64,000 bases of DNA, taken from contig NZ_CP094656.1 in the NCBI RefSeq assembly GCF_030643805.1, positions 3,906,001 through 3,970,000 of the forward strand, given 5' to 3'. The position numbers were made by a program, and so were the translations under genes. This document shows positions 1 to 10,787 of the stretch, one piece after another. Within the stretch, counting starts at the first letter, position 1. Each line of letters starts with the position of its first letter. The DNA comes from Alkalihalobacillus sp. AL-G. GTDB lineage: Bacteria; Bacillota; Bacilli; Bacillales; Fictibacillaceae. Below the pieces are notes generated by a model. The model saw nothing but the letters and a program-made list of their open reading frames with translations. It was not told the origin of the DNA and ran no database searches.

Positions 1-756
<756 letters not shown>

Positions 757-805
757 TTAACAGTATGCCGAAAATAACAGCTTTCAAAACGGATCGGTAT
801 TGAAG

Positions 806-1166
806 TTTAATAAGTGTTCAAAAATCGACGAATCAGAAACAAGAAGTTCGAGGCACGACAGTTTTGAGGACCAGAGCGACGAGCGGTACTTGCATGAAGG
901 CTACGAGTTGTACCGAGGAAGCTTGCCTCTAGGAATGAACTAGTAGACGCAGGTACATATGGAACTTCGACTAAATACTTCACGTCCTGTGAAAACGTCG
1001 AAGTCAGCACGTCCATGTGCAAGTCCGGAAAAACCAAGTAACGAAGAAATTCGCCGTTTATCAACGAGCGGTACTTGCACGAAGACTACGAGTTGTACCG
1101 AGGAAGCTTGCCTCGAAGCAATCTCTCGTAGGCGCAGGTACATGTGCTCTTGGTAACTTTTTAAAC
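806..1166. repeat. Composite intergenic repeat with an internal duplication
   Basis: The pyrG-rpoE gap holds no gene but is repetitive. An ~80-bp unit at 879-959 (begins ACGAGCGGTACTTGCA) recurs at 1064-1144 with a few changes. Between them is a 39-bp hairpin at 965-1003 (CTTCGAC paired with GTCGAAG, inner TTCAC/GTGAA). The ends carry GTTCAAAAA (left) and AACTTTTTAAAC (right), which look like degenerate terminal inverted repeats. The motif TTCGACTAAA followed by TCACGTCCTG recurs in the hairpin repeat at 10672-10775, so this is a dispersed, probably non-coding element. Short frames inside lack ribosome binding sites. Confidence 0.6.
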
Positions 1167-1179
1167 TTCCTATAAAAAT

Positions 1180-1238
1180 AAAAAAACAAAAGCGAGACCA
1201 CCCCTACTAACAAACAGTGGGGGGCGCTTTTGTTTTGT
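1180..1238 (-). terminator. Intrinsic terminator after rpoE
   Basis: Nested stem: ACAAAAGCG pairs with CGCTTTTGT and CCACCCC with GGGGGG. On the minus strand it is followed by a T-rich run, and it lies downstream of the rpoE stop. Confidence 0.8.
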
Positions 1239-1362
1239 AATATACGTAAACTTTTTCAAATTGCATCCAAGACTATAAGTGAAGCCCAAAAATGATTTTA
1301 TCGACTTTGCACACAAAAGTCAAGAGTAACTATTTATCTTTCTTAGAGTCTTCCTTTAAATC

Positions 1363-1824
1363 CTATTTGTCTTCAACTTCTTCTTCCTCTGTTTCATCAT
1401 CGTCATCGTCTGTATCCTCATAATCGACGAATGCCTCATCATCAAGATCATCAAAATCGTCATCCAGCTCTTCTTCGAAGTCTTCGAAATCCTCATCGTC
1501 GTCTTCAATTTTAGCCTTTGCCTTTTTACGCTTTTTTGGCTTGATCGTTGTTGCAAGCTCTTCTTCACTGCTTTCAACAGGGTACCATGATTTTAATCCC
1601 CATTGGTTGTCGCCGATACATACGAAACGACCGTCAATATTAATGTCTGTGTAAAATTGAGCAATACGTCGTTTTTGTTCCTCTTTACTCATTTGACGTA
1701 TTTTTGCAACCTGATCCGCCAATTCTGTAAATGGGATCGGTTTCTTATTTTCTCGGAAAATAGTAAGTGCGATGTCTAGCATTGAAACTTCTTTTATTTC
1801 TTGCTTCGAATACGTATCCAACAT
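1363..1824 (-). CDS. rpoE: DNA-directed RNA polymerase delta subunit
   Basis: Delta is a Gram-positive accessory RNA polymerase subunit that promotes recycling and raises promoter selectivity. The 153-residue product has the expected two parts: a folded N-terminal HARE-HTH domain (about residues 8-90, with the hallmark AQFYTDINIDGRF and WGLKSWYP) and a C-terminal tail that is almost only Asp and Glu (about 105-153). A short basic stretch (KPKKRKKAKAK) separates them, as in B. subtilis RpoE, which is a little longer. The ATG at 1824 is preceded by AAAGGA at suitable distance. It is monocistronic with its own terminator. Confidence 0.97.
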   Translation of the reverse strand: MLDTYSKQEIKEVSMLDIALTIFRENKKPIPFTELADQVAKIRQMSKEEQKRRIAQFYTDINIDGRFVCIGDNQWGLKSWYPVESSEEELATTIKPKKRKKAKAKIEDDDEDFEDFEEELDDDFDDLDDEAFVDYEDTDDDDDETEEEEVEDK

Positions 1825-2006
1825 ATAGGCACGTCCTTTCTACTCATCTATCGAATCAATTGGTCTTTAATAAATAGGTTCAAAAAGGAGGAATCCTCTC
1901 AATTTGCAAACAAAATGCAATCATACCATTCATTATAAACAATTTTTCCTAAGATATGCTATAGCTAAACATCATTTTTTTCAGCTCTCGTACAAAAACT
2001 GAAAAT

Positions 2007-2055
2007 GAAAAGAACCACTTCTTTCAAAAACTGCATCGAAGTGGTTCCTTTTGTT
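2007..2055 (-). terminator. Intrinsic terminator after icmF
   Basis: AAAAGAACCACTTC at 2008-2022 pairs with GAAGTGGTTCCTTTT at 2038-2052. On the minus strand the 3' side is T-rich. It lies about 20 bp past the icmF stop and ends the acyl-CoA cluster. Confidence 0.85.
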
Positions 2056-2074
2056 TGATTCGTATGCCTTAGCC

Positions 2075-5000
2075 TTACATATTTCGACGATATTTTCCGC
2101 CTACCTCATAAAGTGCTCGGGTGATCTGCCCAAGACTTGCATAACGGACCGTTGTCATTAATTCATCAAACAGGTTTCCACCCGATAGGGCTACCTGCTT
2201 CAAGTTACGTAGTGCCTCTGTCGTTTTATCTTCGTTCTTTTGCTGGAATTCTTTTAGGTTTCGAATCTGTTGTTCCTTTTCCTCTTTTGCTGCCCGCGCC
2301 AGCTGGATGTTGAATTCTTCCTCTGATGGCGGATTCGGATTCAAGTAAGTGTTGACCCCGATAATCGGCAATGAGCCATCATGCTTTTTCATTTCATAAT
2401 GCATCGATTCTTCCTGGATTTTTCCGCGCTGGTACTGGGTTTCCATTGCCCCGAGAACCCCTCCTCGCGAATTGATCCGTTCGAATTCCTGTAAAACGGC
2501 TTCCTCGACAAGGTCAGTCAGCTGTTCAATAATAAACGATCCCTGTAAGGAGTTTTCATTTTTGGCAAGACCGTGCTCTTTCGTAATGATCATTTGGATC
2601 GCCATTGCTCGACGAACTGACTCCTCTGTCGGTGTCGTGATTGCTTCATCATAGGAATTCGTGTGTAGCGAGTTACAGTTATCATAGATCGCCATCAATG
2701 CCTGTAATGTTGTACGGATATCGTTAAAATCGATTTCTTGTGCATGCAGTGAACGACCTGACGTCTGAATGTGATACTTCAACTTCTGGCTTCGCTCATT
2801 ACCTTTGTATTTATTTTTCATAATCGTCGCCCATATTCTTCGAGCAACCCGACCGATCACCGTATATTCTGGATCAAGTCCGTTACTGAAGAAGAAAGAT
2901 AGGTTCGGCGCAAAGCTATCAATGTCCATTCCACGGCTTAAATAGTATTCCACATACGTAAACCCATTGGCAAGAGTCAGTGCCAGCTGTGTAATCGGGT
3001 TCGCTCCGGCTTCTGCGATATGATAGCCGGAAATCGATACAGAATAATAGTTTCGGACTTTATGGTCAATGAAGTACTGCTGGATATCTCCCATTAACCG
3101 CAACGCGAACTCCGTTGAGAAGATACACGTATTTTGACCTTGGTCTTCTTTTAAAATATCCGCTTGGACGGTACCGCGGACAACTGCCAACGTCTTTTCC
3201 TTGATGTCGATCGCTTCGGCATCGGTTGCCTTTCGACCATTTTCTTCTTCAAAACGATTTAGCTGCTGGTCGATCGCCGTGTTCATGTACATCGCTAGGA
3301 TGATTGGCGCTGGGCCATTGATCGTCATTGAAACCGATGTGGAAGGTGAAATCAGGTCAAAGCCGTCATAAAGCTTTTTCATATCCTCGAGCGTACAAAT
3401 GCTTACTCCACTCTCGCCGACTTTCCCATAAATGTCCGGACGATAATCAGGATCCTCCCCATATAACGTGACCGAATCAAATGCTGTACTTAAGCGTTTT
3501 GCTTCGTCATCCTTTGAAAGGTAGTGAAAACGACGGTTCGTGCGTTCTGGGGTTCCTTCTCCGGCAAATTGACGCTTCGGGTCTTCGCCTTTTCGTTTAA
3601 ACGGGAAAACGCCTGCTGTAAATGGGAATCGTCCAGGGACATTTTCAAGCATTGACCAGCGGATGATTTCGCCCCAATCCTTATACTTCGGAAGTGCGAC
3701 CTTTGGAATATCAAGACCGGACAAGCTTTTCGTCTTCAATTCTGTGATGATTTCTTTGTCACGAATTTTCGTAACGAATTGGTCCTGGCTGTATTGCTCT
3801 TGAAGCGTATCCCATCCATCGAGGATTTCCTTTGTTTCCGGATGGATTTTCTTTTCATAACCGCCTTTTATATCAGTTAGCGTTTTAACCGTAATCTTGC
3901 CGTTCTCATTCGTTTCTTCAATTGCCTCAAGTGTCCCGTCAATTTGGTATACCTTTCTCGCTGTCTCTGATTGCTCAGAGACAAATTCGTGGTAGTTGCG
4001 AACCGTCTGAACGATTTCATTCAAGTAACCGGTTCGATCGGGAGGAATAATCATATTCTGCTTTTCGACCTTGCCCTCACTACTGAAGGATGTCGTCCAG
4101 CCAAGCTCGAACTTTTCGTTCAACACATTTACGAGTGCATTGAAAAGGATATTTGTTCCTTCATCGTTAAATTGACTGGCAATCGTTCCGAAAACGGGCA
4201 TTTCATCAAGGTCTCTGTCAAAGAGCATGCGGCTGCGCTGGTATTGCTTTTTCACATCTCTTAGTGCATCCTCTGAGCCTTTTCGGTCAAACTTATTGAT
4301 CGCAATCAAGTCGGCATAGTCAATCATGTCGATTTTTTCAAGCTGGGATGGAGCACCGAACTCACTCGTCATGACGTACATGGAAGCATCTGAAATGGCC
4401 GTAATTTCAGCATTCCCCTGGCCAATACCGCTCGTTTCAACGACGATCAGGTCGTAACCGGCTGCTTTCACGACTGCTAACGCCTCCGTGATGGCTTCTG
4501 AAAGCTCAGTCTTAGAGCCACGTGTTGCCAGACTGCGCATATACACTCGTGGTGAGTGGATCGTATTCATCCGGATCCGGTCTCCGAGCAGTGCGCCACC
4601 CGTCTTTTGCTTGGTCGGATCTACCGATATGATCGCAATCGTTTTATCTTCATATTCATTTAAAAAGCGCCTGACCAATTCATCGGTCAGTGAGCTTTTC
4701 CCTGCTCCCCCAGTCCCGGTAATCCCGAGGACAGGAACGTTGTGGGCCATTTCCTTCATTTGCGTAAGTGCTTTTTCAGCAGTTGCAGCCATTTCCGTAG
4801 CCGCTTCCCTCTGGTTTTCTGCTACGGTAATCAATCTTGCTACCGCTTGAGGGTCACGTGCTGGCAATCGATCCAATTCATCTCGGAGCTGTGTGAACGT
4901 CGGGAAGTCGCAGTCCTTGATCATCTGATCGATCATCCCTTGAAGTCCTAGTTCACGCCCATCATCAGGTGAGAAAATGCGAGCAACACCGTATTCATGA

Positions 5001-5335
5001 AGCTCCTTGACCTCTTTAGGGATGATGACGCCTCCACCGCCTCCATAAACACGGATATGTGGAGCTCCGTATTCCTTAAGAAGGTCGATCATATATTTGA
5101 AATATTCAACATGCCCGCCTTGATATGACGAAATTGCGATTCCTTGAACATCTTCCTGGATCGCCGCCTGGACTACTTCGTCGACGGATCGGTTATGCCC
5201 AAGATGAATGACTTCTGCACCGCTCGCCTGAATGATTCTTCTCATAATGTTGATCGAAGCGTCGTGGCCATCGAATAAACTTGCTGCTGTGACGAAACGA
5301 ACATGGTTTTTCGGTTTGTAAATTTCAGTTTGCAT
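2075..5335 (-). CDS. icmF: Fused isobutyryl-CoA mutase (IcmF), B12 dependent
   Basis: IcmF interconverts isobutyryl-CoA and n-butyryl-CoA (often also pivalyl/isovaleryl-CoA) with adenosylcobalamin, linking branched-chain and straight-chain acyl-CoA breakdown. Domain order in the 1086-residue product is diagnostic: B12-binding domain (about 10-145, cofactor-ligand motif DGHDAS with His24), MeaI-type GTPase (P-loop [12 protein letters not shown] at about 204-215, NKFD), linker, and mutase large domain (from about 560 to the end). I chose the ATG at 5335 because AAAGGAG lies 7 bp upstream. The frame is open further 5' but without a binding site. It is the last gene of a cluster that also supplies thiolase, dehydrogenases and MeaB. 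Confidence 0.96.
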   Translation of the reverse strand: MQTEIYKPKNHVRFVTAASLFDGHDASINIMRRIIQASGAEVIHLGHNRSVDEVVQAAIQEDVQGIAISSYQGGHVEYFKYMIDLLKEYGAPHIRVYGGGGGVIIPKEVKELHEYGVARIFSPDDGRELGLQGMIDQMIKDCDFPTFTQLRDELDRLPARDPQAVARLITVAENQREAATEMAATAEKALTQMKEMAHNVPVLGITGTGGAGKSSLTDELVRRFLNEYEDKTIAIISVDPTKQKTGGALLGDRIRMNTIHSPRVYMRSLATRGSKTELSEAITEALAVVKAAGYDLIVVETSGIGQGNAEITAISDASMYVMTSEFGAPSQLEKIDMIDYADLIAINKFDRKGSEDALRDVKKQYQRSRMLFDRDLDEMPVFGTIASQFNDEGTNILFNALVNVLNEKFELGWTTSFSSEGKVEKQNMIIPPDRTGYLNEIVQTVRNYHEFVSEQSETARKVYQIDGTLEAIEETNENGKITVKTLTDIKGGYEKKIHPETKEILDGWDTLQEQYSQDQFVTKIRDKEIITELKTKSLSGLDIPKVALPKYKDWGEIIRWSMLENVPGRFPFTAGVFPFKRKGEDPKRQFAGEGTPERTNRRFHYLSKDDEAKRLSTAFDSVTLYGEDPDYRPDIYGKVGESGVSICTLEDMKKLYDGFDLISPSTSVSMTINGPAPIILAMYMNTAIDQQLNRFEEENGRKATDAEAIDIKEKTLAVVRGTVQADILKEDQGQNTCIFSTEFALRLMGDIQQYFIDHKVRNYYSVSISGYHIAEAGANPITQLALTLANGFTYVEYYLSRGMDIDSFAPNLSFFFSNGLDPEYTVIGRVARRIWATIMKNKYKGNERSQKLKYHIQTSGRSLHAQEIDFNDIRTTLQALMAIYDNCNSLHTNSYDEAITTPTEESVRRAMAIQMIITKEHGLAKNENSLQGSFIIEQLTDLVEEAVLQEFERINSRGGVLGAMETQYQRGKIQEESMHYEMKKHDGSLPIIGVNTYLNPNPPSEEEFNIQLARAAKEEKEQQIRNLKEFQQKNEDKTTEALRNLKQVALSGGNLFDELMTTVRYASLGQITRALYEVGGKYRRNM

Positions 5336-5448
5336 CAGTCTAGCTCCTTTCTGTGAAAAACTGGATTGAAAATACGGCTTTAGGTTAAAATCCTTTTTAA
5401 ATTGTAGATTTACAGATGTGAACCTTTCCGACTGAAGGCTCAACCATA

Positions 5449-5508
5449 GAAATACATATCTAATTTGAAAAATACATGTCTAACTTCGAAAATACATGTC
5501 TAACTGCA
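5449..5508. repeat. Three tandem 20-bp repeats upstream of icmF
   Basis: Three consecutive 20-bp units resembling AAATACATGTCTAACTTCGA lie between the TetR gene and icmF. Units 2 and 3 differ only near the end. The period, though not the sequence, matches other intergenic arrays near 12061, 17753, 25310 and 29911. Confidence 0.8.
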
Positions 5509-5542
5509 GGCGTGAATGGTTCCATATGCAGAAGTTCGATCA

Positions 5543-6187
5543 CTACACCGAACTCTTTTCAACCCGTCCTAATTCAATTCCGTGCAAAAGTAGTTGAATT
5601 TGCAGATCGGTGTATTCCTCGAGCGTATACACTTTTTGCAGTGCCCAGCGGCGGAAAGTCCACATTTGACCTTGAATCAAAATGTTATGCCCCAACAGAC
5701 TTACTTCATTTTCAGACAGAGTCAGGTGTCCTGCATCCACTGAGCGCTGAATCAATGCTTCGAACATTCCAGTCATCTCGATTTCCTTCTGAAGCACATA
5801 TGGCAATGCCTCATTGGAAAGAGACTTCACTTCCTGATACATGACGAGAACCTCATCCTGCATCTCATCCATTACTTTAAAATACGCAGCAATCGCTTCT
5901 GTGAGCCTGTTTATACCAGGCTGGTCCATGACGATTTCGCTTTGTAATCGCGTTCGAACCTCGTCGTAAATCGAATCACATACAAGGTAAAGAACATCTT
6001 CCTTCGTACGGATATATTCATACAGCGTCCCGATGCTGAATCCTGCTGCTTTTGCAATTTCTCTTGTTGTTGTCCGGTGAAACCCTTTATCCTTGAAAAG
6101 GTTGACGGCTGCTTTTACCATTTCTTCACGACGTTGTTGAATGAGTTTCTCGTCTTTGACTAACGATGGTACATTCTTTTTTCCCAA
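5543..6187 (-). CDS. TetR/AcrR-family regulator of the acyl-CoA cluster
   Basis: A one-component repressor of about 214 residues. The N-terminal helix-turn-helix (about 20-65) reads FHRTTTREIAKAAGFSIGTL followed by YEYIRTKEDVLY, typical of TetR and close to Bacillus regulators of fatty-acid genes. The C-terminal half is the variable ligand-binding domain. I favour the TTG start at 6187 because it places AAAGAGG about 7 bp upstream and gives MGKKNVPSLVKDEKL, an N-terminus I associate with this family. An ATG two codons earlier sits too close to the binding site. It lies between meaB and icmF in the same direction, so acyl-CoA-responsive control of the cluster is a reasonable inference; the ligand is unknown. 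Confidence 0.88.
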   Translation of the reverse strand: MGKKNVPSLVKDEKLIQQRREEMVKAAVNLFKDKGFHRTTTREIAKAAGFSIGTLYEYIRTKEDVLYLVCDSIYDEVRTRLQSEIVMDQPGINRLTEAIAAYFKVMDEMQDEVLVMYQEVKSLSNEALPYVLQKEIEMTGMFEALIQRSVDAGHLTLSENEVSLLGHNILIQGQMWTFRRWALQKVYTLEEYTDLQIQLLLHGIELGRVEKSSV

Positions 6188-6329
6188 CCTCATCCCTCTT
6201 TCGTGTTCATATCGTTTTAATCGCTTGATTGAGGCGGCTTCCATCTATCGGGCGGACAAACTCTATAGCAACCGTACTACATTCCGTTTCTCTGCCTCAT
6301 CTAGAGCGATTCCTCTGAATCCTATCTGT

Positions 6330-7265
6330 CTAAGTCTCCCTTTCCCATTCCGACAAAATGTTCTTTGCAGCCGTATATGGATCCATTTCTCCCGAGCCTA
6401 CTTGTTCTCTCCACTCTCCATGCTCATGCTTCTCATTTATTTTTTGCATCAGCTCATACTGAACGACCTCAAGGACCTCCTGCTGCATGATTCGGGTACG
6501 CTTTCGCTCACCTTCTCCACTTTCTTGTAAGTAATTCTGGTGCACCTTAACCTGTTTCCAAAGCCCATCCAACCCTGTATTCTCAGTCGAAATCGTCTGA
6601 ACAATCGGAGGACGCCAAGGTGAATCGTGCTTAACAAGATCAAGCATCCCTTCAATCTCGGTGATCAGTTTGGAAACCCCAGGTAGATCCGCTTTATTTA
6701 TGATAAAAAGGTCGGCGATTTCCATGATCCCGGCTTTAAAAACTTGAACGACATCACCGCTCCCAGGATTCAAGACAACAGCAGTCGTATCTGCCACCTT
6801 CATGATATCAAGCTCCGATTGGCCAACTCCGACTGTTTCAACGAGTATGACATCAAAGCCATAGGCGTCCATCAGACGGACAGTTTCCTTGGTCGTTCTA
6901 GCAAGGCCACCGAGACTTCCGCGGGTTCCCATGCTGCGAATGTAAACTCCTTTATCTGTAAAATGCTCAGCCATACGGACACGGTCCCCAAGCAACGCCC
7001 CCCCACTAAACGGGCTTGTAGGATCAACTGCTACGATGCCAACAGTCAACTTGACTGAGCGCAAAAAATGGACGAGGCGATTGACGAGCGAGCTTTTTCC
7101 AGCACCAGGCGAACCTGTAATTCCGATGACATGAGCACCCTTACGATGCGCATGCAGGTCCTGCAAGAGTTTCAACTTTTCAGGATGATCATTTTCAATA
7201 TAGCTGATTCCTCTTGCCAAGCCTCTTAAGTCTTTTTTTACAATTCGTTCGGCGAGGGCGTTCAT
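6330..7265 (-). CDS. meaB: MeaB-type GTPase chaperone of a B12-dependent acyl-CoA mutase
   Basis: MeaB (ArgK family) is a GTPase that loads adenosylcobalamin onto methylmalonyl-CoA-type mutases and protects them from inactivation. The 311-residue product has P-loop GITGSPGAGKSS, a switch region with [28 protein letters not shown] and the guanine-specificity NKAD. The start ATG at 7265 has AGGAGG 7 bp upstream; the frame extends to a TTG at 7349 without a good site. IcmF already carries a fused GTPase domain, so a free MeaB suggests either a second mutase elsewhere (MCM) or a shared role. It lies between acdA and the regulator, all co-directional. Confidence 0.95.
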   Translation of the reverse strand: MNALAERIVKKDLRGLARGISYIENDHPEKLKLLQDLHAHRKGAHVIGITGSPGAGKSSLVNRLVHFLRSVKLTVGIVAVDPTSPFSGGALLGDRVRMAEHFTDKGVYIRSMGTRGSLGGLARTTKETVRLMDAYGFDVILVETVGVGQSELDIMKVADTTAVVLNPGSGDVVQVFKAGIMEIADLFIINKADLPGVSKLITEIEGMLDLVKHDSPWRPPIVQTISTENTGLDGLWKQVKVHQNYLQESGEGERKRTRIMQQEVLEVVQYELMQKINEKHEHGEWREQVGSGEMDPYTAAKNILSEWERET

Positions 7266-7374
7266 GAATGGTCCTCCTCTTACATTACTACTTTCCTTTT
7301 TTATAAGGGTTCCGGTCTGCTCGTCTTGATGGTTTGGGTCCTGGTGCAATTCCAGGTCCTGTTCACTTGTACGA

Positions 7375-8517
7375 TCAATCTGCTAAAAGCATTCTGGAAA
7401 TGACCAGTCGTTGGATTTCATTCGTTCCTTCGTAGATTTGAGTGATTTTGGCATCACGCATATAGCGTTCTACTGGATAATCCTTCGTATAGCCATACCC
7501 GCCGAACACTTGAACCGCTTCAGTGGTAACCTCCATCGCTGTGTCTCCTGCAAACAGCTTCGACATTGCTGATTCCTTACCGTATGGAAGACCTTCGCTT
7601 TCTCTCCAGGCTGCTTGGTAGGTTAGTAATCTGGAAGCTTCTACCTTTGTTGCCATGTCTGCTAATTTAAAACCGACGCCCTGTTGTAAGCCAATCGGTT
7701 TTCCAAACTGTTGACGTTCCTTTGCATAGCCTACAGATGCATCGAGTGCACCTTGTGCGATTCCGACTGCTTGAGCAGCAATTCCGTTTCGACCGCCATC
7801 TAGCGTCTGCATCGCTATTTTAAAGCCTTCTCCCTCATCTCCAAGACGATTTTCAGCCGGAACACGGCAATCCTCGAAAATGATTTCTAACGTCGGGGAT
7901 GAGCGAATTCCTAGCTTTTTCTCTTTTTTACCGAATGAAAAGCCAGGCGTTCCTTTTTCTATGATGAAAGCCGTAATTCCTTTATGCTTGCTTTCAGGAT
8001 CAGTGACAGCGAACACAACATAAATTTCTGCATCGCCACCGTTTGTAATGAAAATTTTCGAACCGTTCAGGATGTATTCCTCTCCATCACGTTTCGCGGT
8101 CGTTTTCATTTTTGCTGCGTCCGAACCAGATCCCGGCTCGGTCAATCCGTAAGCACCTAGCTTCTTCCCTTCAGCCATCGGACGAAGGAACTTTTGCTTT
8201 TGCTCTTCCGTACCGAATTTGTATACTGGCCAGCCAGCAAGTGATGTGTGCGCCGATAATGTTACCCCTGTTGAAGCACAAACGCGCGAAAGCTCTTCGA
8301 CTGCGATCACATAACTTAAATAATCGGCTCCGATTCCACCGTATTCTTCCGGCCAAGGAATACCGGTTAGACCAAGCTCTGCCATTTGATCAAACAGTCC
8401 TCGATCAAATCGCTCCTCTTCATCACGTTCTGCAGCTGTTGGTTCAACTTCATTTTTCGCAAAATCACGAACCATCTTTCGTAGCATTTCATGTTCTTCT
8501 GATAGTTGGAATTGCAT
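7375..8517 (-). CDS. acdA: Acyl-CoA dehydrogenase AcdA
   Basis: FAD enzyme for the first step of beta-oxidation (acyl-CoA to trans-2-enoyl-CoA), passing electrons to ETF. The 380-residue length and order are standard: N-terminal helical domain, middle beta domain with [12 protein letters not shown] and FITNGG, C-terminal domain with [19 protein letters not shown]. The catalytic base is the Glu in [12 protein letters not shown] near the C-terminus. Close in sequence to Bacillus AcdA, which sits next to fadF and rpoE there too. The ATG at 8517 follows GGGAGAGGAA. A second paralogue lies 70 bp upstream; the two probably differ in chain length or branching preference, which sequence alone does not settle. 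Confidence 0.96.
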   Translation of the reverse strand: MQFQLSEEHEMLRKMVRDFAKNEVEPTAAERDEEERFDRGLFDQMAELGLTGIPWPEEYGGIGADYLSYVIAVEELSRVCASTGVTLSAHTSLAGWPVYKFGTEEQKQKFLRPMAEGKKLGAYGLTEPGSGSDAAKMKTTAKRDGEEYILNGSKIFITNGGDAEIYVVFAVTDPESKHKGITAFIIEKGTPGFSFGKKEKKLGIRSSPTLEIIFEDCRVPAENRLGDEGEGFKIAMQTLDGGRNGIAAQAVGIAQGALDASVGYAKERQQFGKPIGLQQGVGFKLADMATKVEASRLLTYQAAWRESEGLPYGKESAMSKLFAGDTAMEVTTEAVQVFGGYGYTKDYPVERYMRDAKITQIYEGTNEIQRLVISRMLLAD

Positions 8518-8587
8518 AATTTCCTCTCCCTGACTAGTATTTTTTGTGTATGATAGCCAATTTCAATAAGCTTTTATGAATACCTTT

Positions 8588-9730
8588 TTAGCTGTTCATC
8601 AATTGTTTGCTGATGACGATACGTTGGATTTCACTTGTGCCCTCATAGATTTCACATACCTTCGCATCTCGGAATAGCCGCTCTACTGGATAATCCTTTG
8701 TGTAACCATAGCCGCCGTGAATCTGTACGGCCTCGATTGCGGATTTCATTGCATGCGTTGAGGAAAACAGTTTTGCCATTGATGATTCTTTCCCGCATGG
8801 TTTTCCGTTTGTACGCAGATTTGCTGCATGATAAGTCAACAGTTTTGCCGCCTCGAACTGAGTAGCCATGTCGGCAAGCTTGAACCCAAGTCCCTGCTGC
8901 AATCCGATTGGCTTTCCAAACTGTTTACGTTCCTTCGCATAATCGGTTGAATACTGAAGTGCTGCCTCAGTTATCCCAAGTGCTTGTGCAGCAATTCCAA
9001 TCCGGCCGATTTCGAGATTGGCCATCGCAATTTTAAAACCCATCCCTTCTTGTCCAAGACGGTTATCAATTGGAACCTTCGCATCTTCGAAAATAAGTTG
9101 AGATGTATTCGAGCCGTTCAAGCCCATTTTCTTTTCCTTTTTTCCGATTTCGAGCCCTGGTGTGTCTTTATCGACGATGAATGCCGTTATACCACGACTT
9201 CCTTCTTCCGGGTTTGTCACAGCGAAGACGATGTACGTATCGGCTTCCCCTGCATTCGTAATGAACACCTTTGAACCGTTTAAAACGTAATGATCGTCTT
9301 TCAGGACCGCCCGAGTTTTCAAGCCGGCTGCATCCGATCCTGCTGATGGCTCCGTCAACCCGAACGCTCCTAGATATTCCCCGCTTGCAAGCTTCGGAAT
9401 GTATTTCTGCTTTTGTTCCTCTGAACCGAAATAAAGGATCGGATTCGTTCCGACTGACGTATGAACGGATAAAATTACCCCAATCGTTGCGCTCACTCTT
9501 GAAAGCTCATGAATCGCAATGATATACGATGTAAAATCCATGCCAGACCCGCCATACTCCTCAGGAATCGGAATCCCCATCAGGCCGAGTTCACCCATTT
9601 TTTTAATGACTTCTTTCGGGAATTCATCCGTTTCATCCATTTTCTCGACAATTGGACGAATTTCCGTTTCGGCGAAATCACGGACCATTTTACGCATCAT
9701 GTCCTGCTCTTCTGTAAAACGAAGGTTCAT
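8588..9730 (-). CDS. Acyl-CoA dehydrogenase, MmgC-like paralogue
   Basis: Second 380-residue acyl-CoA dehydrogenase, same fold and reaction as its neighbour. Motifs: [39 protein letters not shown] and catalytic Glu in EIYEGTSEIQR. The region GLMGIPIPEEYGGSG and ILSVHTSVGTNPILYFG is closer to B. subtilis MmgC than to AcdA, so the pair is not a recent duplication. The start ATG at 9730 follows AAGGAGGACC. It lies 37 bp downstream of the 3-hydroxyacyl-CoA dehydrogenase gene and is surely co-transcribed with it. Confidence 0.95.
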   Translation of the reverse strand: MNLRFTEEQDMMRKMVRDFAETEIRPIVEKMDETDEFPKEVIKKMGELGLMGIPIPEEYGGSGMDFTSYIIAIHELSRVSATIGVILSVHTSVGTNPILYFGSEEQKQKYIPKLASGEYLGAFGLTEPSAGSDAAGLKTRAVLKDDHYVLNGSKVFITNAGEADTYIVFAVTNPEEGSRGITAFIVDKDTPGLEIGKKEKKMGLNGSNTSQLIFEDAKVPIDNRLGQEGMGFKIAMANLEIGRIGIAAQALGITEAALQYSTDYAKERKQFGKPIGLQQGLGFKLADMATQFEAAKLLTYHAANLRTNGKPCGKESSMAKLFSSTHAMKSAIEAVQIHGGYGYTKDYPVERLFRDAKVCEIYEGTSEIQRIVISKQLMNS

Positions 9731-9766
9731 TTTAGGTCCTCCTTTTTGAAAACGTACTCTAAGTAG

Positions 9767-10618
9767 TTAGTTGTACTCGTAGAAACCTTTTCCGGTTTTC
9801 TTGCCGAGCCACCCTGCTTTTACATATTTACGAAGCAACGGACATGGACGGTACTTGTCATCACCAAAGCCTTCGTGAAGCGTTTCCATAATATAGAGAC
9901 ACGTATCAAGCCCGATAAAGTCAGCAAGTGTAAGGGGTCCCATCGGATGGTTCATTCCAAGCTTCATCACTTCGTCAACCGCATCAGGTGTCGCTACTCC
10001 TTCATATACTGTAAAAATCGCTTCGTTAATCATCGGCATCAACACACGGTTGGAAACAAATCCTGGGAAGTCGTTTACTTCGACCGGGACTTTGTTCAGT
10101 GACTTTGTCGCTTGTTCGATTGTTTCGTAAACCTCGTCTGTTGTTGCGAGCCCGCGAATGATTTCAACGAGCTTCATGACTGGAACAGGATTCATGAAAT
10201 GCATGCCGATCACTTTTTCCGGACGTTTTGTAACCGCCGCCATTTCGGTGATCGGGAGCGATGACGTATTGGACGCGATAATGGCATGCTCTGGTAAGAT
10301 TTCATCTAATTGTGAAAATACCTTCGATTTTACTTCAAGGTTTTCAACGATCGCTTCCACAACCAAGTCGACGTCAGTGGCATCATTCAATTGTGTTGAA
10401 GGGGTCAGACGATTAAGGATCGCATCGGCTTCCTCTTTGGTCATTCGTTCTTTTTCCACCTGACGATTCAAGTTCTTCGAAATGTATGCCATTCCTTTTT
10501 GAACAAATTCATCCTTTAAATCATTTAACACAACTTCATAGCCGGCTTGTGCGAAAACCTGGGCAATTCCAGAGCCCATCTGTCCTGCACCGACAATCAT
10601 CACTTTTTTGATTTCCAT
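9767..10618 (-). CDS. hbd: 3-hydroxybutyryl-CoA dehydrogenase
   Basis: NAD(P)-dependent oxidation of 3-hydroxyacyl-CoA to 3-oxoacyl-CoA. 283 residues, the usual length of the free (non-fused) enzyme. The N-terminal Rossmann motif is VMIVGAGQMGSGIAQVFA; the catalytic His region is IGMHFMNPVPVMKLVEII, followed by PGFVSNRVLMPMINEA; the C-terminal domain ends GKGFYEYN. The start ATG at 10618 has GGAGGAGG just upstream. Its closest Bacillus counterpart is MmgB. Between it and the thiolase gene lies a ~100-bp hairpin repeat, so transcription from the thiolase may be attenuated or processed there. Confidence 0.95.
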   Translation of the reverse strand: MEIKKVMIVGAGQMGSGIAQVFAQAGYEVVLNDLKDEFVQKGMAYISKNLNRQVEKERMTKEEADAILNRLTPSTQLNDATDVDLVVEAIVENLEVKSKVFSQLDEILPEHAIIASNTSSLPITEMAAVTKRPEKVIGMHFMNPVPVMKLVEIIRGLATTDEVYETIEQATKSLNKVPVEVNDFPGFVSNRVLMPMINEAIFTVYEGVATPDAVDEVMKLGMNHPMGPLTLADFIGLDTCLYIMETLHEGFGDDKYRPCPLLRKYVKAGWLGKKTGKGFYEYN

Positions 10619-10671
10619 CGTTCTCCTCCTCCGGTATTGTAGATCACTATTTATCTGTAGGTTTAGTAAAG

Positions 10672-10775
10672 GAAGTTCGACTAAAAGCATCACGTCCTGC
10701 GCCTGCGGTTACTTGACGTAAAACCGTATAGAAGCATACAAGTACGTACGTGGTCTTGTGATGACGTCGAACTGA
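10672..10775. repeat. Long imperfect inverted repeat between thiolase and hbd
   Basis: AGTTCGAC at 10674-10681 pairs with GTCGAACT at 10766-10773, and GCATCAC at 10687-10693 with GTGATG at 10758-10763, giving a ~100-bp stem-loop. The left arm shares TTCGACTAAA and TCACGTCCTG with the repeat near 965, so both belong to one dispersed family. No coding frame explains it. Confidence 0.65.
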
Positions 10776-10787
10776 CTCACATCCTGC

